Source of the DNA: CBDBJR01 sp965206445
Lineage (GTDB): Bacteria; Pseudomonadota; Gammaproteobacteria; Arenicellales; Poriferihabitantaceae
Assembly: GCA_965206445.1 (NCBI GenBank)
Contig: CBDBJR010000002.1
Coordinates: 1,178,001 to 1,242,000, forward strand
DNA: 64,000 nt
Direction of reading: 5' to 3'
Each line of letters opens with the position of its first letter. Within the stretch, counting starts at the first letter, position 1. The notes below the pieces were generated by a model. The model did no database searches. It was given only the letters and a program-made list of their open reading frames with translations, and was not told the DNA's origin. The position numbers and the translations under genes are program-made. Positions 16,538 through 24,588 of the stretch are shown here, piece by piece.

Positions 16538-17878
16538 TCAGTCGGTTTGCAAATAACTTTCCATCGAATCGTCCATCGCTTCGAGCCAGGGCGTATGGTG
16601 CAGCGGCTGCATGTTGCCGGTCATCAGTGAGCGATGTGCATTATTGCGATAGCCGATAATATCGTCGTGCTTATCATGCTCCCACTGCATGAACGTCTGG
16701 TTGGTGGCTTCCACATCGAAGTTGGGATAGTCGGTCTGCTCGATCAACGCCTGCACATAGTCACCCTGAAACCAGATCATCTGCTCATCGTCCTGCAATG
16801 TTTCTTCGCGTGCGCGCCAGTCGGCGCTGTGCTGCTGCATCTCCGGTTTTGTCGGCAGCGCGATCCGGCCCATGATGACATCGCGGACATACCAGGCTTG
16901 CGCATCGAACATGTTGAAGGTGTAGAACTGATCCTGCATGCCCAGATAAAACAATTTCGGATTCGCTTCCCAGACCACGCCCTGGTACAGATCCAACGGC
17001 CACAGCCGGTTGGTTGTTTGCAGCCGCAGATCATCGGCCAGAAAGGGGAAATGGTGCAGATAGCCGGTGCACAGGATGATGCTGTCGATTGTCCTGCTGC
17101 TGCCGTCCTTGAAGCGGGCGGTATTGCGGTCAACCCCGGTCAGCAGTGGCACTTCGGTGAAACTGTCCGGCCAGTGAAAACCGGTAGGCGCGGTGCGGTG
17201 GCTGATGGTGATCGACTTGCAGCCGTATTTATAGCATTGCGAGGCAATATCCTCGGCCGAGTAGCTGGTGCCGACAATCAATATATCCCGGTCTTTGAAT
17301 TCCACCGCGTCGCGAAAATCGTGCGCATGCAGGATGCGGCCGTTGAAGCGATCAAAGCCGTCGAAGTGCGGCACGTTGGGGATCGAGAAATGCCCGTTGG
17401 CGACCACGACATAATCGAATTCTTCGGTCGTCGTTTGATCATTGACCAGATCCACGGCGCTGACCAAAAACGTCCCGCTGCTGTCTTGCCAGGCGACCTG
17501 CCTGACCACATGATTGAACTTGCAGTATTGGCGCACCCCGGCCTGTTCGACCCGGCCCTTGATGTAGTCGGCCAATACCGCGCGCGGCGGATAGGACGCG
17601 ATCGGTTTGCCGAAGTGCTGCTCAAACGTGTAATCGGCAAACTCGAGGCATTCTTTGGGGCCGTTCGACCACAGGTAGCGGTACATGCTGCCGTGCACCG
17701 ACTCGCCGTATTGATCCAGCCCGCTGCGCCAGGTGTAATTCCATAATCCGCCCCAATCGGGCTGTTTTTCATAGCAGACAATCTGCGGTATATCGGCCCC
17801 TTGTTGTGCGGCCGAGGCGAAAGCGCGCAACTGCGCTGTGCCGCAGGGTCCGGCACCGATAATGGCAATACGTGTCAT
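16538..17878 (-). CDS. tmm: trimethylamine monooxygenase (flavin-containing)
   Basis: A 446-residue flavin monooxygenase. It has an N-terminal FAD dinucleotide fold (IAIIGAGPCGTAQLRAF), the FMO identity segment around FNGRILHAHDFRDA (residues about 165-180), a second NADPH fold (ILIVGTSYSAEDIASQCYKY) and the C-terminal SLMTGNMQPLHHTPWLEA. The match to the Methylophaga/Roseobacter trimethylamine monooxygenase pattern (WGGLWNYTWRSGLDQYGE, YRYLWSNGPKECLEFADYTF) is very close. It oxidises trimethylamine to TMAO, and some homologues also oxidise DMS. ATG 17878 has GGAGA upstream; a longer in-frame ATG at 18124 adds no homology. Divergent from a nuclease-like gene across about 175 bases. Confidence 0.88.
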   Translation of the reverse strand: MTRIAIIGAGPCGTAQLRAFASAAQQGADIPQIVCYEKQPDWGGLWNYTWRSGLDQYGESVHGSMYRYLWSNGPKECLEFADYTFEQHFGKPIASYPPRAVLADYIKGRVEQAGVRQYCKFNHVVRQVAWQDSSGTFLVSAVDLVNDQTTTEEFDYVVVANGHFSIPNVPHFDGFDRFNGRILHAHDFRDAVEFKDRDILIVGTSYSAEDIASQCYKYGCKSITISHRTAPTGFHWPDSFTEVPLLTGVDRNTARFKDGSSRTIDSIILCTGYLHHFPFLADDLRLQTTNRLWPLDLYQGVVWEANPKLFYLGMQDQFYTFNMFDAQAWYVRDVIMGRIALPTKPEMQQHSADWRAREETLQDDEQMIWFQGDYVQALIEQTDYPNFDVEATNQTFMQWEHDKHDDIIGYRNNAHRSLMTGNMQPLHHTPWLEAMDDSMESYLQTD

Positions 17879-18053
17879 TGGCTTCTCCAGGGTAATATTG
17901 AGCGTGAGGATATAAACGAGCGGGCGTGCATGCGCGGTTAACCTCGGTTTGTGTTTGAGCGATAGGCGTTGCCGCCTCGCCCGCATCGACAGCGCGGCGG
18001 CGTTTTTTTGCCGCCGGCTTGCGAAAAAGGATAGATGATATAGTATTCGACGG

Positions 18054-18827
18054 ATGAATTTCAAACAAACCTTCCCGCTGCTGTTTGCCAGCAAGTGGAC
18101 GGCGACCGGACTTGCACCGGCCATGGCCGCGGTTAATCGGCGTGATCTGTACGCCGAATATCAATCGTTGGTCGGGCGTGCGCCGCGCCGAGCGGACAGC
18201 GGCAAGCCGTATTTTGTGGGGCATGACGGTGTGCCGTCGTCGGGGCGGGGCAGTAACAGGTTCGAGGAGCACTGCGCCATTGCGTTATTCAATCTGGGCA
18301 AACCATGGCCGTGCGCGCATGGCGGTCAGTTCCGCTTGCTCGACTACCAGTTTCCGCTAAAAGCCCGGCAGGGAGATGCTGGAATCGGCAAGATCGATTT
18401 GCTGGGTGTGACCGACAAGGGGCGGCTGATGGTGATCGAGTTGAAAGTCAAACCGGATAGCGGGCGTGGTGAGGCGCCGCCGGCGGCGTTGATGGAGGGG
18501 CTGCGTTATGCCGCCATCGTGCAGGCGAATCTCGACGCGATCGCCAACGAAGCGAATGCGCGTTTCGCGCGTTCTGGGGTGAGGGTGAGCAACGAGCCGC
18601 CGATGATTCTATTGCTTGCGCCACCGGCGTGGTGGCGCGGTTGGCAGGCGCTTCCGCATACCGTCGCCGGCAACTGGCAATCGGCATTCAATGCGCTCAT
18701 CCAGGACGTGCAAAATAACATGGGCGTCACAATCGAATGCGCCGAGCTGCAAGGCGGCAAGCTGGCCATGGGGTTGAATCGGCAAAAGCCAAAGCTTGAC
18801 CCCGCCCCGACACTGGTTTGGCGGTAG
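18054..18827 (+). CDS. PD-(D/E)XK nuclease-like protein
   Basis: A 257-residue soluble protein. The segment RFEEHCAIALFN, then KIDLLGVTDKGRLMVIELK (about residues 120-140), gives the E...D...ExK arrangement of a PD-(D/E)XK nuclease core. This resembles NucS/DUF91-type domains that read 'D-(L)-L-(x)n-V-I-E-(L)-K'. No DNA-binding domain was recognised. It is followed after 37 bases by another protein with the same type of motif, suggesting a two-gene unit. Nuclease activity is inferred from the motif only. Confidence 0.5.
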   Translation: MNFKQTFPLLFASKWTATGLAPAMAAVNRRDLYAEYQSLVGRAPRRADSGKPYFVGHDGVPSSGRGSNRFEEHCAIALFNLGKPWPCAHGGQFRLLDYQFPLKARQGDAGIGKIDLLGVTDKGRLMVIELKVKPDSGRGEAPPAALMEGLRYAAIVQANLDAIANEANARFARSGVRVSNEPPMILLLAPPAWWRGWQALPHTVAGNWQSAFNALIQDVQNNMGVTIECAELQGGKLAMGLNRQKPKLDPAPTLVWR

Positions 18828-18864
18828 CCGACGCTGTGGAACGAAGCGGCACAAGACCCTGCCA

Positions 18865-19629
18865 ATGACGGATAGATTCCTGCCCGGTGTGCCGGGCGAC
18901 GCGATCGAGCGCCTCATCAACGCCGCACCGGGCAACGAAATTCAGCGCGGAAAGTTCGACAATCCGGCTTCCTCCGCCGCCCTTGCCGCCAACGCGCTCG
19001 GCTTTTTCCTCCAGCGGGCGCCGGAGTTGCCGCCGCTGCCCGGCTGCGCATACCTGAAATGGCCGGCCAATTGGCTGTCGCTCGAGCAGGAAGTGCGCTT
19101 CCCGTGGGCCGGCGGGCGCCATCCCATTCTCGATGCGCTGATTACCACGAGGTCGGCGTTGATTGGCGTCGAGTCAAAACGCTTCGAGCCGTTTAGACCC
19201 CCCAAACGCCCCACTTTATCGGATGCCTACTGGCGGCCGCTCTGGGGTGATCGAATGCAAGGCTATGCCCGCGTCAGAGATCAGCTGCGCGCCGGGCGCA
19301 GCTACGCGCATCTTGACGCTGCGCAATTGTTCAAACACGCATTCGCCCTGCGCACCGCCGTGCAGCCGGGCAAGCCGTATCCCGGCCGAGCAGCCATCCT
19401 GTTTTATCTGTATGCCGAACCGCAATGCTGGCCGGATGGCAGGCCGGTCGATGCGCACGCTATCGCCGGGCATCGAAAAGAGATCGCGCGGTTTGCCGCT
19501 GAAGTCGACGGCAGCGAGGTCACCTTCATTGCCTGCGCATACCGGACGCTGCTGGCGGATTGGCAACAGCACCGCAGCCCCGCGATTCGCCAACACGCGG
19601 CAGGCGTAATCGACCGCTTTGCGCCCTGA
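18865..19629 (+). CDS. restriction-endonuclease-like hypothetical protein
   Basis: A 254-residue protein from ATG 18865 (MTDRFLPG); an upstream in-frame ATG at 18796 would overlap the previous gene. The segment SLEQEVRFPW..ILDALI..LIGVESKRFEPF (about residues 72-110) places an acidic residue, an Asp and an ExK triad on predicted strands, a PD-(D/E)XK-like core. It follows a second nuclease-like protein by 37 bases. Its 3' end lies 3 bases from the convergent tupA stop. No methylase is adjacent, so it is not a complete restriction-modification set. Confidence 0.45.
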   Translation: MTDRFLPGVPGDAIERLINAAPGNEIQRGKFDNPASSAALAANALGFFLQRAPELPPLPGCAYLKWPANWLSLEQEVRFPWAGGRHPILDALITTRSALIGVESKRFEPFRPPKRPTLSDAYWRPLWGDRMQGYARVRDQLRAGRSYAHLDAAQLFKHAFALRTAVQPGKPYPGRAAILFYLYAEPQCWPDGRPVDAHAIAGHRKEIARFAAEVDGSEVTFIACAYRTLLADWQQHRSPAIRQHAAGVIDRFAP

Positions 19630-19632
19630 CGG

Positions 19633-20487
19633 CTACGGCGCGTTCGGTGCCCCGGCATTGGGGAAAAACAACTGCATCCCGTCGAGCTGGTACGCGGCGA
19701 TCGCACGCTGGCCTTCCGCGCCGAGAATCCAATCGATAAAAGCCTGCCCGGCCGGGTGGTTGACATGGGCGTGCCGCTGCGGGTTGACCAGTATGACGCC
19801 GTATTGGTTGAACAGGCGCGTGTCCCCCTGGCTGTGGATTTTGAAATCCTGTTTGTTCTGGAAGCTGATCCATGAGCCGCGATCGGTCAAGGTATAGCTG
19901 CGCATGCCGACCGCCGCGTTCAGCGTGGCGCCCATGCCGGCGCCGATTTCTCGATACCAGCGACCGCTGTGGCGCACCGGGTCGATGCCGCTTTGCGCCC
20001 ACAGTTGCCGCTCCCTTTTGTGGGTGCCCGAGTCGTCGCCGCGCGAGGTAAACGGCGACGAGGCGGCCGCGATGCGGCGCAGGGCGGTGGCAATATCGGC
20101 ACCGCCGACGGCGGCCGGGTCATCGTCCGGGCCGACCAGAACAAAGTCGTTGTACATGACATCAAAGCGCTGTACGCCGAACCCGTCGGCAACGAATTGT
20201 GCTTCATCGGCTGTGGAATGCACCAGCAGCACGTCGCCGTCGCCATTGCGCGCACTTCTCAATGCCTGCCCGGTGCCGGATGCAACCACGTGCACCCGGA
20301 TGCCGCTGCGCCGTTCAAACAGCGGCAGCAGATAATTGTACAGGCCGGAATTGGCGGTCGAGCTGGTCGATTGCAAAACAATAGCTTGTGTCGGGCCCGG
20401 CGGTACGCTGCTATCGGCACCGGACAGCGGGCCGACGAGGGCCGCCAACAGCGCCGCCGGGGCTGCAAATGGGTGTTTGATGATCAA
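19633..20487 (-). CDS. tupA: tungstate ABC transporter substrate-binding protein
   Basis: A 284-residue periplasmic binding protein with an N-terminal export signal (PFAAPAALLAALVGPLSGADS). Motifs TSSTANSGLYNYLLP, TSRGDDSGTHKRE, GAGMGATLNAA and YTLTDRGSW are characteristic of TupA, which binds tungstate (sometimes molybdate) with TSTx and RGDxSGT loops. The only in-frame start found is TTG 20487, 42 bases after the ATPase gene stop. Here the operon order is permease, ATPase, binding protein instead of the more usual binding-protein-first order. Confidence 0.9.
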   Translation of the reverse strand: MIIKHPFAAPAALLAALVGPLSGADSSVPPGPTQAIVLQSTSSTANSGLYNYLLPLFERRSGIRVHVVASGTGQALRSARNGDGDVLLVHSTADEAQFVADGFGVQRFDVMYNDFVLVGPDDDPAAVGGADIATALRRIAAASSPFTSRGDDSGTHKRERQLWAQSGIDPVRHSGRWYREIGAGMGATLNAAVGMRSYTLTDRGSWISFQNKQDFKIHSQGDTRLFNQYGVILVNPQRHAHVNHPAGQAFIDWILGAEGQRAIAAYQLDGMQLFFPNAGAPNAP

Positions 20488-20529
20488 CGTGGCAGTACGG
20501 GTCAGGATGAGCGGCGGGCTGCAAATCGG

Positions 20530-21303
20530 CTAGATCAGCAGCTCACCGGCAAGGTAGGCGGCGGCGGCCGGGGTTGCCGGGCGGGTAAAAAAAATCTCGG
20601 CCGGGGTGTTTTCGACAATGCGGCCACGATGCATAAAAATGATGTCATCGGCGAGGCGTTTTGCCTGCCCCAGGTCATGGCTGACAAAGATGATTTTCAC
20701 CCCGGCCTGGCGCTGCTGCCGCAACAGCTGCTCGATCATGCCGGTCGAGGCCGGGTCAAGGTTGGCGGTGGGCTCATCCAGCAGCAACACCTGCGGATCG
20801 ATGGCCAGCGCCCGCGCCAGCGCCAGCCGCTGCTGCTCGCCGCCGGAAAGCGAGCGCGCCGACTGTTTCTGACGCGAGCGCAGGGTAACCAGATCGAGCA
20901 ATTCGGCGCACCGGCGCGGGATATCCGGCTGACGGCGCAGCTTGAGGACGAATTCAAGGTTTTTGCGCACGCTGCGCCGGAGCAGCACCGGCTTTTGAAA
21001 CACCAGCGCCTGCCGATAGCGCAGCGCATCATTGAGCGCCTGCCCGCCCCATTCGATGCGGCCGGAGTCCGGTTCAATCAGGCCGTGCAGCAGGCGCAGC
21101 AGCAGACTCTTGCCGGCGCCGTTCGGGCCCATAATCAGGCTGATGCCGGCGCTGCGGATCGACAGATCCAGATGATCGATCAGCGGCCGATTGTCCATCC
21201 GATAGCACACCGCCCGCGCCTCGACCGGCAGCAGACGGTTGCCGCCGGGCGCACCCGCTGCCGTCGCCGCGGCGTGGCCGTTGGCGTCCTGTTTTGCCGT
21301 CAT
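20530..21303 (-). CDS. tupC: tungstate ABC transporter ATP-binding protein
   Basis: A 257-residue ABC ATPase. Walker A GPNGAGKS (about residues 59-66), signature ARSLSGGEQQRLALARAL, Walker B VLLLDEPTANLD and H-loop IFVSHD are all visible. It powers uptake by the TupB permease, whose stop codon overlaps this start by 4 bases (ATGA). An N-terminal 25-residue tail (DANGHAAATAAGAPGG) is low-complexity. Specificity is taken from the operon. Confidence 0.88.
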   Translation of the reverse strand: MTAKQDANGHAAATAAGAPGGNRLLPVEARAVCYRMDNRPLIDHLDLSIRSAGISLIMGPNGAGKSLLLRLLHGLIEPDSGRIEWGGQALNDALRYRQALVFQKPVLLRRSVRKNLEFVLKLRRQPDIPRRCAELLDLVTLRSRQKQSARSLSGGEQQRLALARALAIDPQVLLLDEPTANLDPASTGMIEQLLRQQRQAGVKIIFVSHDLGQAKRLADDIIFMHRGRIVENTPAEIFFTRPATPAAAAYLAGELLI

Positions 21304-22010
21304 CCTGCGGCGGCAAAATCAGCCGCTTTCTGGTTGATGATAAACAGCCCGGCATTGATGACCAGGGCCAGCGTAATCAGTATGACGCCCAGCGCCAGCG
21401 CCAGCGCCAGGTTCCCTTTGGAGGTTTCCAGTGCAATCGACGTCGTCATGACGCGGGTCAGGTGATCGATATTGCCGCCGACGATGATCACCGCCCCGAC
21501 CTCGGCCACCGCGCGGCCAAACCCGGCCAGGGCCACGGTAATCAGATTGAAGCGGCCATCCCATAAAAGCGCGGCGATGGCGCTGTGGCGGGGGATGTTC
21601 AGCGAGCGAAACTGCTCATCGTATTCGCGGTGCAGTTGCTCGATCACGACCCGCGATAACGCGGCGATGATCGGCGTAATCAAAATCGACTGGGCAATGA
21701 TCATCGCCGTCGGCGTATACAACAGCCCGAGCCAGCCCAGCGGGCCGGCGCGCGACAGCAGCAGATACACCCCCAGCCCGACCACCACCGGTGGCAGCCC
21801 CATCAATGCGTTGAGCATGACCACCAGCGCATCGCGCCCCGCAAATCGGCCAATGGCGGTGCACGCACCCAGCGGCAGCCCGATCAGGCAGGCGATCAAT
21901 ACCGCAGTCAGGCTGACGCGCAGGGAGAGGCCGATAATCTCTATCAAATCGGCATCCGCTGTCAGCAGCAAATCCAGGGCGAGGCGAAAGACAGCAGATA
22001 TATCCGGCAT
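21300..22010 (-). CDS. tupB: tungstate ABC transporter permease
   Basis: A 236-residue integral membrane protein with about five hydrophobic segments and the EAA-type loop AVAEVGAVIIVGGNIDHLTRVMTTSI. That loop is the typical coupling region of TupB/ModB-like permeases ending in TRVMTTAI. It is the first gene of the tupBCA operon, with the AT-rich 22040-22110 stretch upstream likely to hold the promoter. Tungsten would serve enzymes such as W-dependent formate dehydrogenase or aldehyde oxidoreductase; none is in this window. Confidence 0.88.
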   Translation of the reverse strand: MPDISAVFRLALDLLLTADADLIEIIGLSLRVSLTAVLIACLIGLPLGACTAIGRFAGRDALVVMLNALMGLPPVVVGLGVYLLLSRAGPLGWLGLLYTPTAMIIAQSILITPIIAALSRVVIEQLHREYDEQFRSLNIPRHSAIAALLWDGRFNLITVALAGFGRAVAEVGAVIIVGGNIDHLTRVMTTSIALETSKGNLALALALGVILITLALVINAGLFIINQKAADFAAAG

Positions 22011-22270
22011 AAATTAACGTGCGCAATGCGCGGGGCAGATGGTAAAGAGCAGATTCAAACAGCGATTCAGATTTTCCTATTATAGAATAAAACCGGGCGC
22101 GCTATATTTTGTCCTGCCGGTTCGCGTTGGCGAATATGCCGGCACCGGTCGCCACCCGGCGGCCGGTTTACACGCCGCCGGCTTGTCGGCCCGGGGCAGT
22201 GTGATTCTGCTATAGTGCGACCGTCGCCCGGTCACCCGGGCCCGGTTACCGTCCACCACTTCCAGCGCCG

Positions 22271-23266
22271 ATGCCGATGAAGCCCAACCCGATCAGTACC
22301 GCAATAGATTTCGATGCCGACGGTATTCAGCATGGCTGGCTGAAGCTGCCGCATTCCGACGACCGCTCCGCCTGGGGGGCGATTATGACGCCCGTCTGTG
22401 TGATTAAAAACGCCGCCGGCCCAACGGCGCTGTTGACCGGGGGCAATCACGGCGACGAATATGAAGGGCCGATTGCGTTGTTGAATTTCTGCCGTGAGAT
22501 TGACCTCGCCCGGGTCACGGGCCGTATTATCGTCGTGCCGATGATGAATTATCCGGCGCTGTGCGCCGGCAAGCGCACCTCGCCGATTGACGGCGGCAAT
22601 ATGAACCGGGTTTTCCCGGGCCGTCCCGACGGCAGCCCGACCGAAAAAACAGCGGACTATTTTTACCGCCAACTGCTGCCGCTGTCTGACTATGTGCTGG
22701 ATCTGCATTCGGGCGGCAAGACGCTGGAATTTGTGCCGTTTGCGTCGGTGCATCTGCTGGCCGATAGCGAGCAGCAGCGGCGGTGTGAGGCGGCGATGCG
22801 GGCGTTTGCGGCGCCGTACAACGTGGTCCTGCTGGAGCAGGACGCGATGGGGATGTACGACACGGCGGCAGAACAGCAGGGCAAGGTGTTCGTGACCACC
22901 GAATTGGGCGGCGGCGGCTCGACCTGCACCGCCACCAACCGGATTGCCGCCGTCGGCGTCAATGGCTTTCTGGCGCACGCGGGCATTGTGCCGCCGGCGC
23001 CGGTCAGCGCATCGTCGGTCGAGGTTGATGTGCCGGATGCCGATTGTTTTTCCACCGCCGAGCAGTCGGGGCTGATGCAGCCGCTGGTTGACCCGGGTGC
23101 ACAGGTGAAACAGGATCAGCCGTTGTGTCAAATCATCCCGCTGCATCGCAGTGGCGCGGCGGCGGTGGTGTATCGCGCAAAACGCGACGGCATCCTGCTC
23201 GGCCGGCATTATCCCGGGTTGACCCGGCCGGGGGATACGCTGGCACTCGTCGGCGTGCCGCGTTAG
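22271..23266 (+). CDS. doeB: DoeB-like N-acetyl-diaminobutyrate deacetylase
   Basis: A 331-residue zinc hydrolase of the succinylglutamate desuccinylase/aspartoacylase family. Zinc ligands lie in GGNHGDEYEGP (H, E) and LDLHSGGKTLEF (H). The segments SPIDGGNMNRVFPGRPDG and GKVFVTTELGGGGS are as in ectoine-degradation DoeB, which deacetylates N-alpha-acetyl-diaminobutyrate to diaminobutyrate and acetate. A C-terminal biotinyl-like sandwich (VDPGAQVKQDQPLCQI) is also present. No doeA or other ectoine genes are adjacent, so a related acyl-amino-acid substrate is possible. Start could also be ATG 22277. Confidence 0.68.
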   Translation: MPMKPNPISTAIDFDADGIQHGWLKLPHSDDRSAWGAIMTPVCVIKNAAGPTALLTGGNHGDEYEGPIALLNFCREIDLARVTGRIIVVPMMNYPALCAGKRTSPIDGGNMNRVFPGRPDGSPTEKTADYFYRQLLPLSDYVLDLHSGGKTLEFVPFASVHLLADSEQQRRCEAAMRAFAAPYNVVLLEQDAMGMYDTAAEQQGKVFVTTELGGGGSTCTATNRIAAVGVNGFLAHAGIVPPAPVSASSVEVDVPDADCFSTAEQSGLMQPLVDPGAQVKQDQPLCQIIPLHRSGAAAVVYRAKRDGILLGRHYPGLTRPGDTLALVGVPR

Positions 23267-23356
23267 CCCAACGGGCGACCGCCGGGCGCAACACGGTATC
23301 GTGCCGTGCCGGATTGCTTTGGCGGTTGACGCGACCGTGGGCCCGGGTGCCGGCGG

Positions 23357-23833
23357 CTATTTCTCCAGCAGCACGTCCTTGGCCCGATTGATTCTGGCCG
23401 CCAGGTCGTCCGAGCCGCCACGGTCGGGGTGGATTTTCTGCATCAGTTTGCGGTGAGCGGCAATAATTTCCCGCTCACCGGCGCCCGGCTCCAGCCCGAG
23501 CACGCGATACGCCTCGTCCCGGCTCATCGTTTGCCGGTTGACCTCGGTTTGGTGCGACTGCCCGTCGCCGGCCGAGCCGGAGCGGGTAAACTGCCGCCAG
23601 ATCCGCCGGGCAATCAAGGCCCGGTTGAGCAGCGGCAGGGCGCTGCCGAACACCGCAAACAACCACGGAATCCGCCCGCTGACCACCAATGCCAGCAGCA
23701 CCGCGGCCAACCCGTACAGCAGTATGCTGCGCAGCGACTGATTGCGTTTTTCCGGATCAGCGCGGTGATACCAGGAAAAAAACCACATCACGCCGATAGC
23801 GACCACCAGAGCAAGAAACAAATACGCGGCCAT
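23357..23833 (-). CDS. membrane-anchored DnaJ-domain protein
   Basis: A 158-residue protein with two N-terminal hydrophobic segments (residues 2-20 and about 40-70) and a C-terminal J domain (DEAYRVLGLEPGAGEREIIA, with the HPD tripeptide in IHPDRGG). J domains stimulate Hsp70 (DnaK) ATPase. The layout resembles bacterial DjlA/TIM14-like small membrane co-chaperones. The last 22 residues (DDLAARINRAKDVLLEK) complete helix IV. Convergent with doeB-like gene upstream. Confidence 0.85.
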   Translation of the reverse strand: MAAYLFLALVVAIGVMWFFSWYHRADPEKRNQSLRSILLYGLAAVLLALVVSGRIPWLFAVFGSALPLLNRALIARRIWRQFTRSGSAGDGQSHQTEVNRQTMSRDEAYRVLGLEPGAGEREIIAAHRKLMQKIHPDRGGSDDLAARINRAKDVLLEK

Positions 23834-23961
23834 GCGCTCAGTCGGGTGAGGCCGGCGGTGGCCGGTGCCGGTTCAGCAGGCGGGTGGGCAATAAGGTCGG
23901 CAGTAACATCGCGGGTGAGATTGGTTACAATATGGCCGGCAATTTAACAATCGGTGTGCGG

Positions 23962-24564
23962 ATGGCGGAAACCATAGATAGTGTAATCGAATTCTGGTTC
24001 GGAAAGGGGCAGACAACCGCGCAGGTCAACGCCGAGAAAGCAGCCCTGTGGTGGGGCAAGGATGCGGCCACCGACAGCCTGATCCGACAGCGGTTCGCGG
24101 CGTTGACGCAGGCGGTGGCCGGCGGCGAAAAAAACGCATGGCAGCAATCGCCGCGCGGGTTATTGGCGATGATTATTTGCCTGGACCAGTTTCCCCGCAA
24201 CCTCTATCGCGACAGCGCACGCGCGTTCGAGTATGACCCGCAGGCGCTGTCGCTGGCCCGGCAGTGCATCGCCGAGGGCGCCGCCGACGCGCTACGGCCA
24301 ATCGAGCGGGTGTTTGTTTTTCTGCCGTTTGAGCACAGCGAATCGCTGGAAATGCAAAACCGGTCGCTGCAATATTACCAATTGCTGCTCGATTCCGCCG
24401 CCGTCGACGAGCGGGAAATGTATCAGAATACCTACGATTTTGCCTGCCGGCATTTTGAGATCATCGAGCGGTTTGGCCGATTCCCGCACCGCAATCACCT
24501 CCTCGGCCGGGCCTCGACCGCAGCCGAGCAGGTGTTTTTGCAGCAGCCGAACTCGTCTTTTTAA
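23962..24564 (+). CDS. DUF924 family protein
   Basis: A 200-residue protein from ATG 23962 (MAETIDSVIEFWFG); the open frame extends upstream to 23884 without homology. Motifs IEFWFGKG, ALWWGKD, LAMIICLDQFPRNLYR, VFVFLPFEHSESLEMQ and RFGRFPHRNHLLGR define the DUF924 family, an all-helical TPR-like fold of unknown reaction common in proteobacteria. Divergent from the DnaJ-type gene. Confidence 0.88.
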   Translation: MAETIDSVIEFWFGKGQTTAQVNAEKAALWWGKDAATDSLIRQRFAALTQAVAGGEKNAWQQSPRGLLAMIICLDQFPRNLYRDSARAFEYDPQALSLARQCIAEGAADALRPIERVFVFLPFEHSESLEMQNRSLQYYQLLLDSAAVDEREMYQNTYDFACRHFEIIERFGRFPHRNHLLGRASTAAEQVFLQQPNSSF

Positions 24565-24588
24565 CCGCTCGTCCGGCCCCGCCACCGA

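Noticed and set aside
19969..21465. 498-codon plus-strand frame across the tup genes
   Set aside because: Shadow of tupA and tupC; no recognisable domain.
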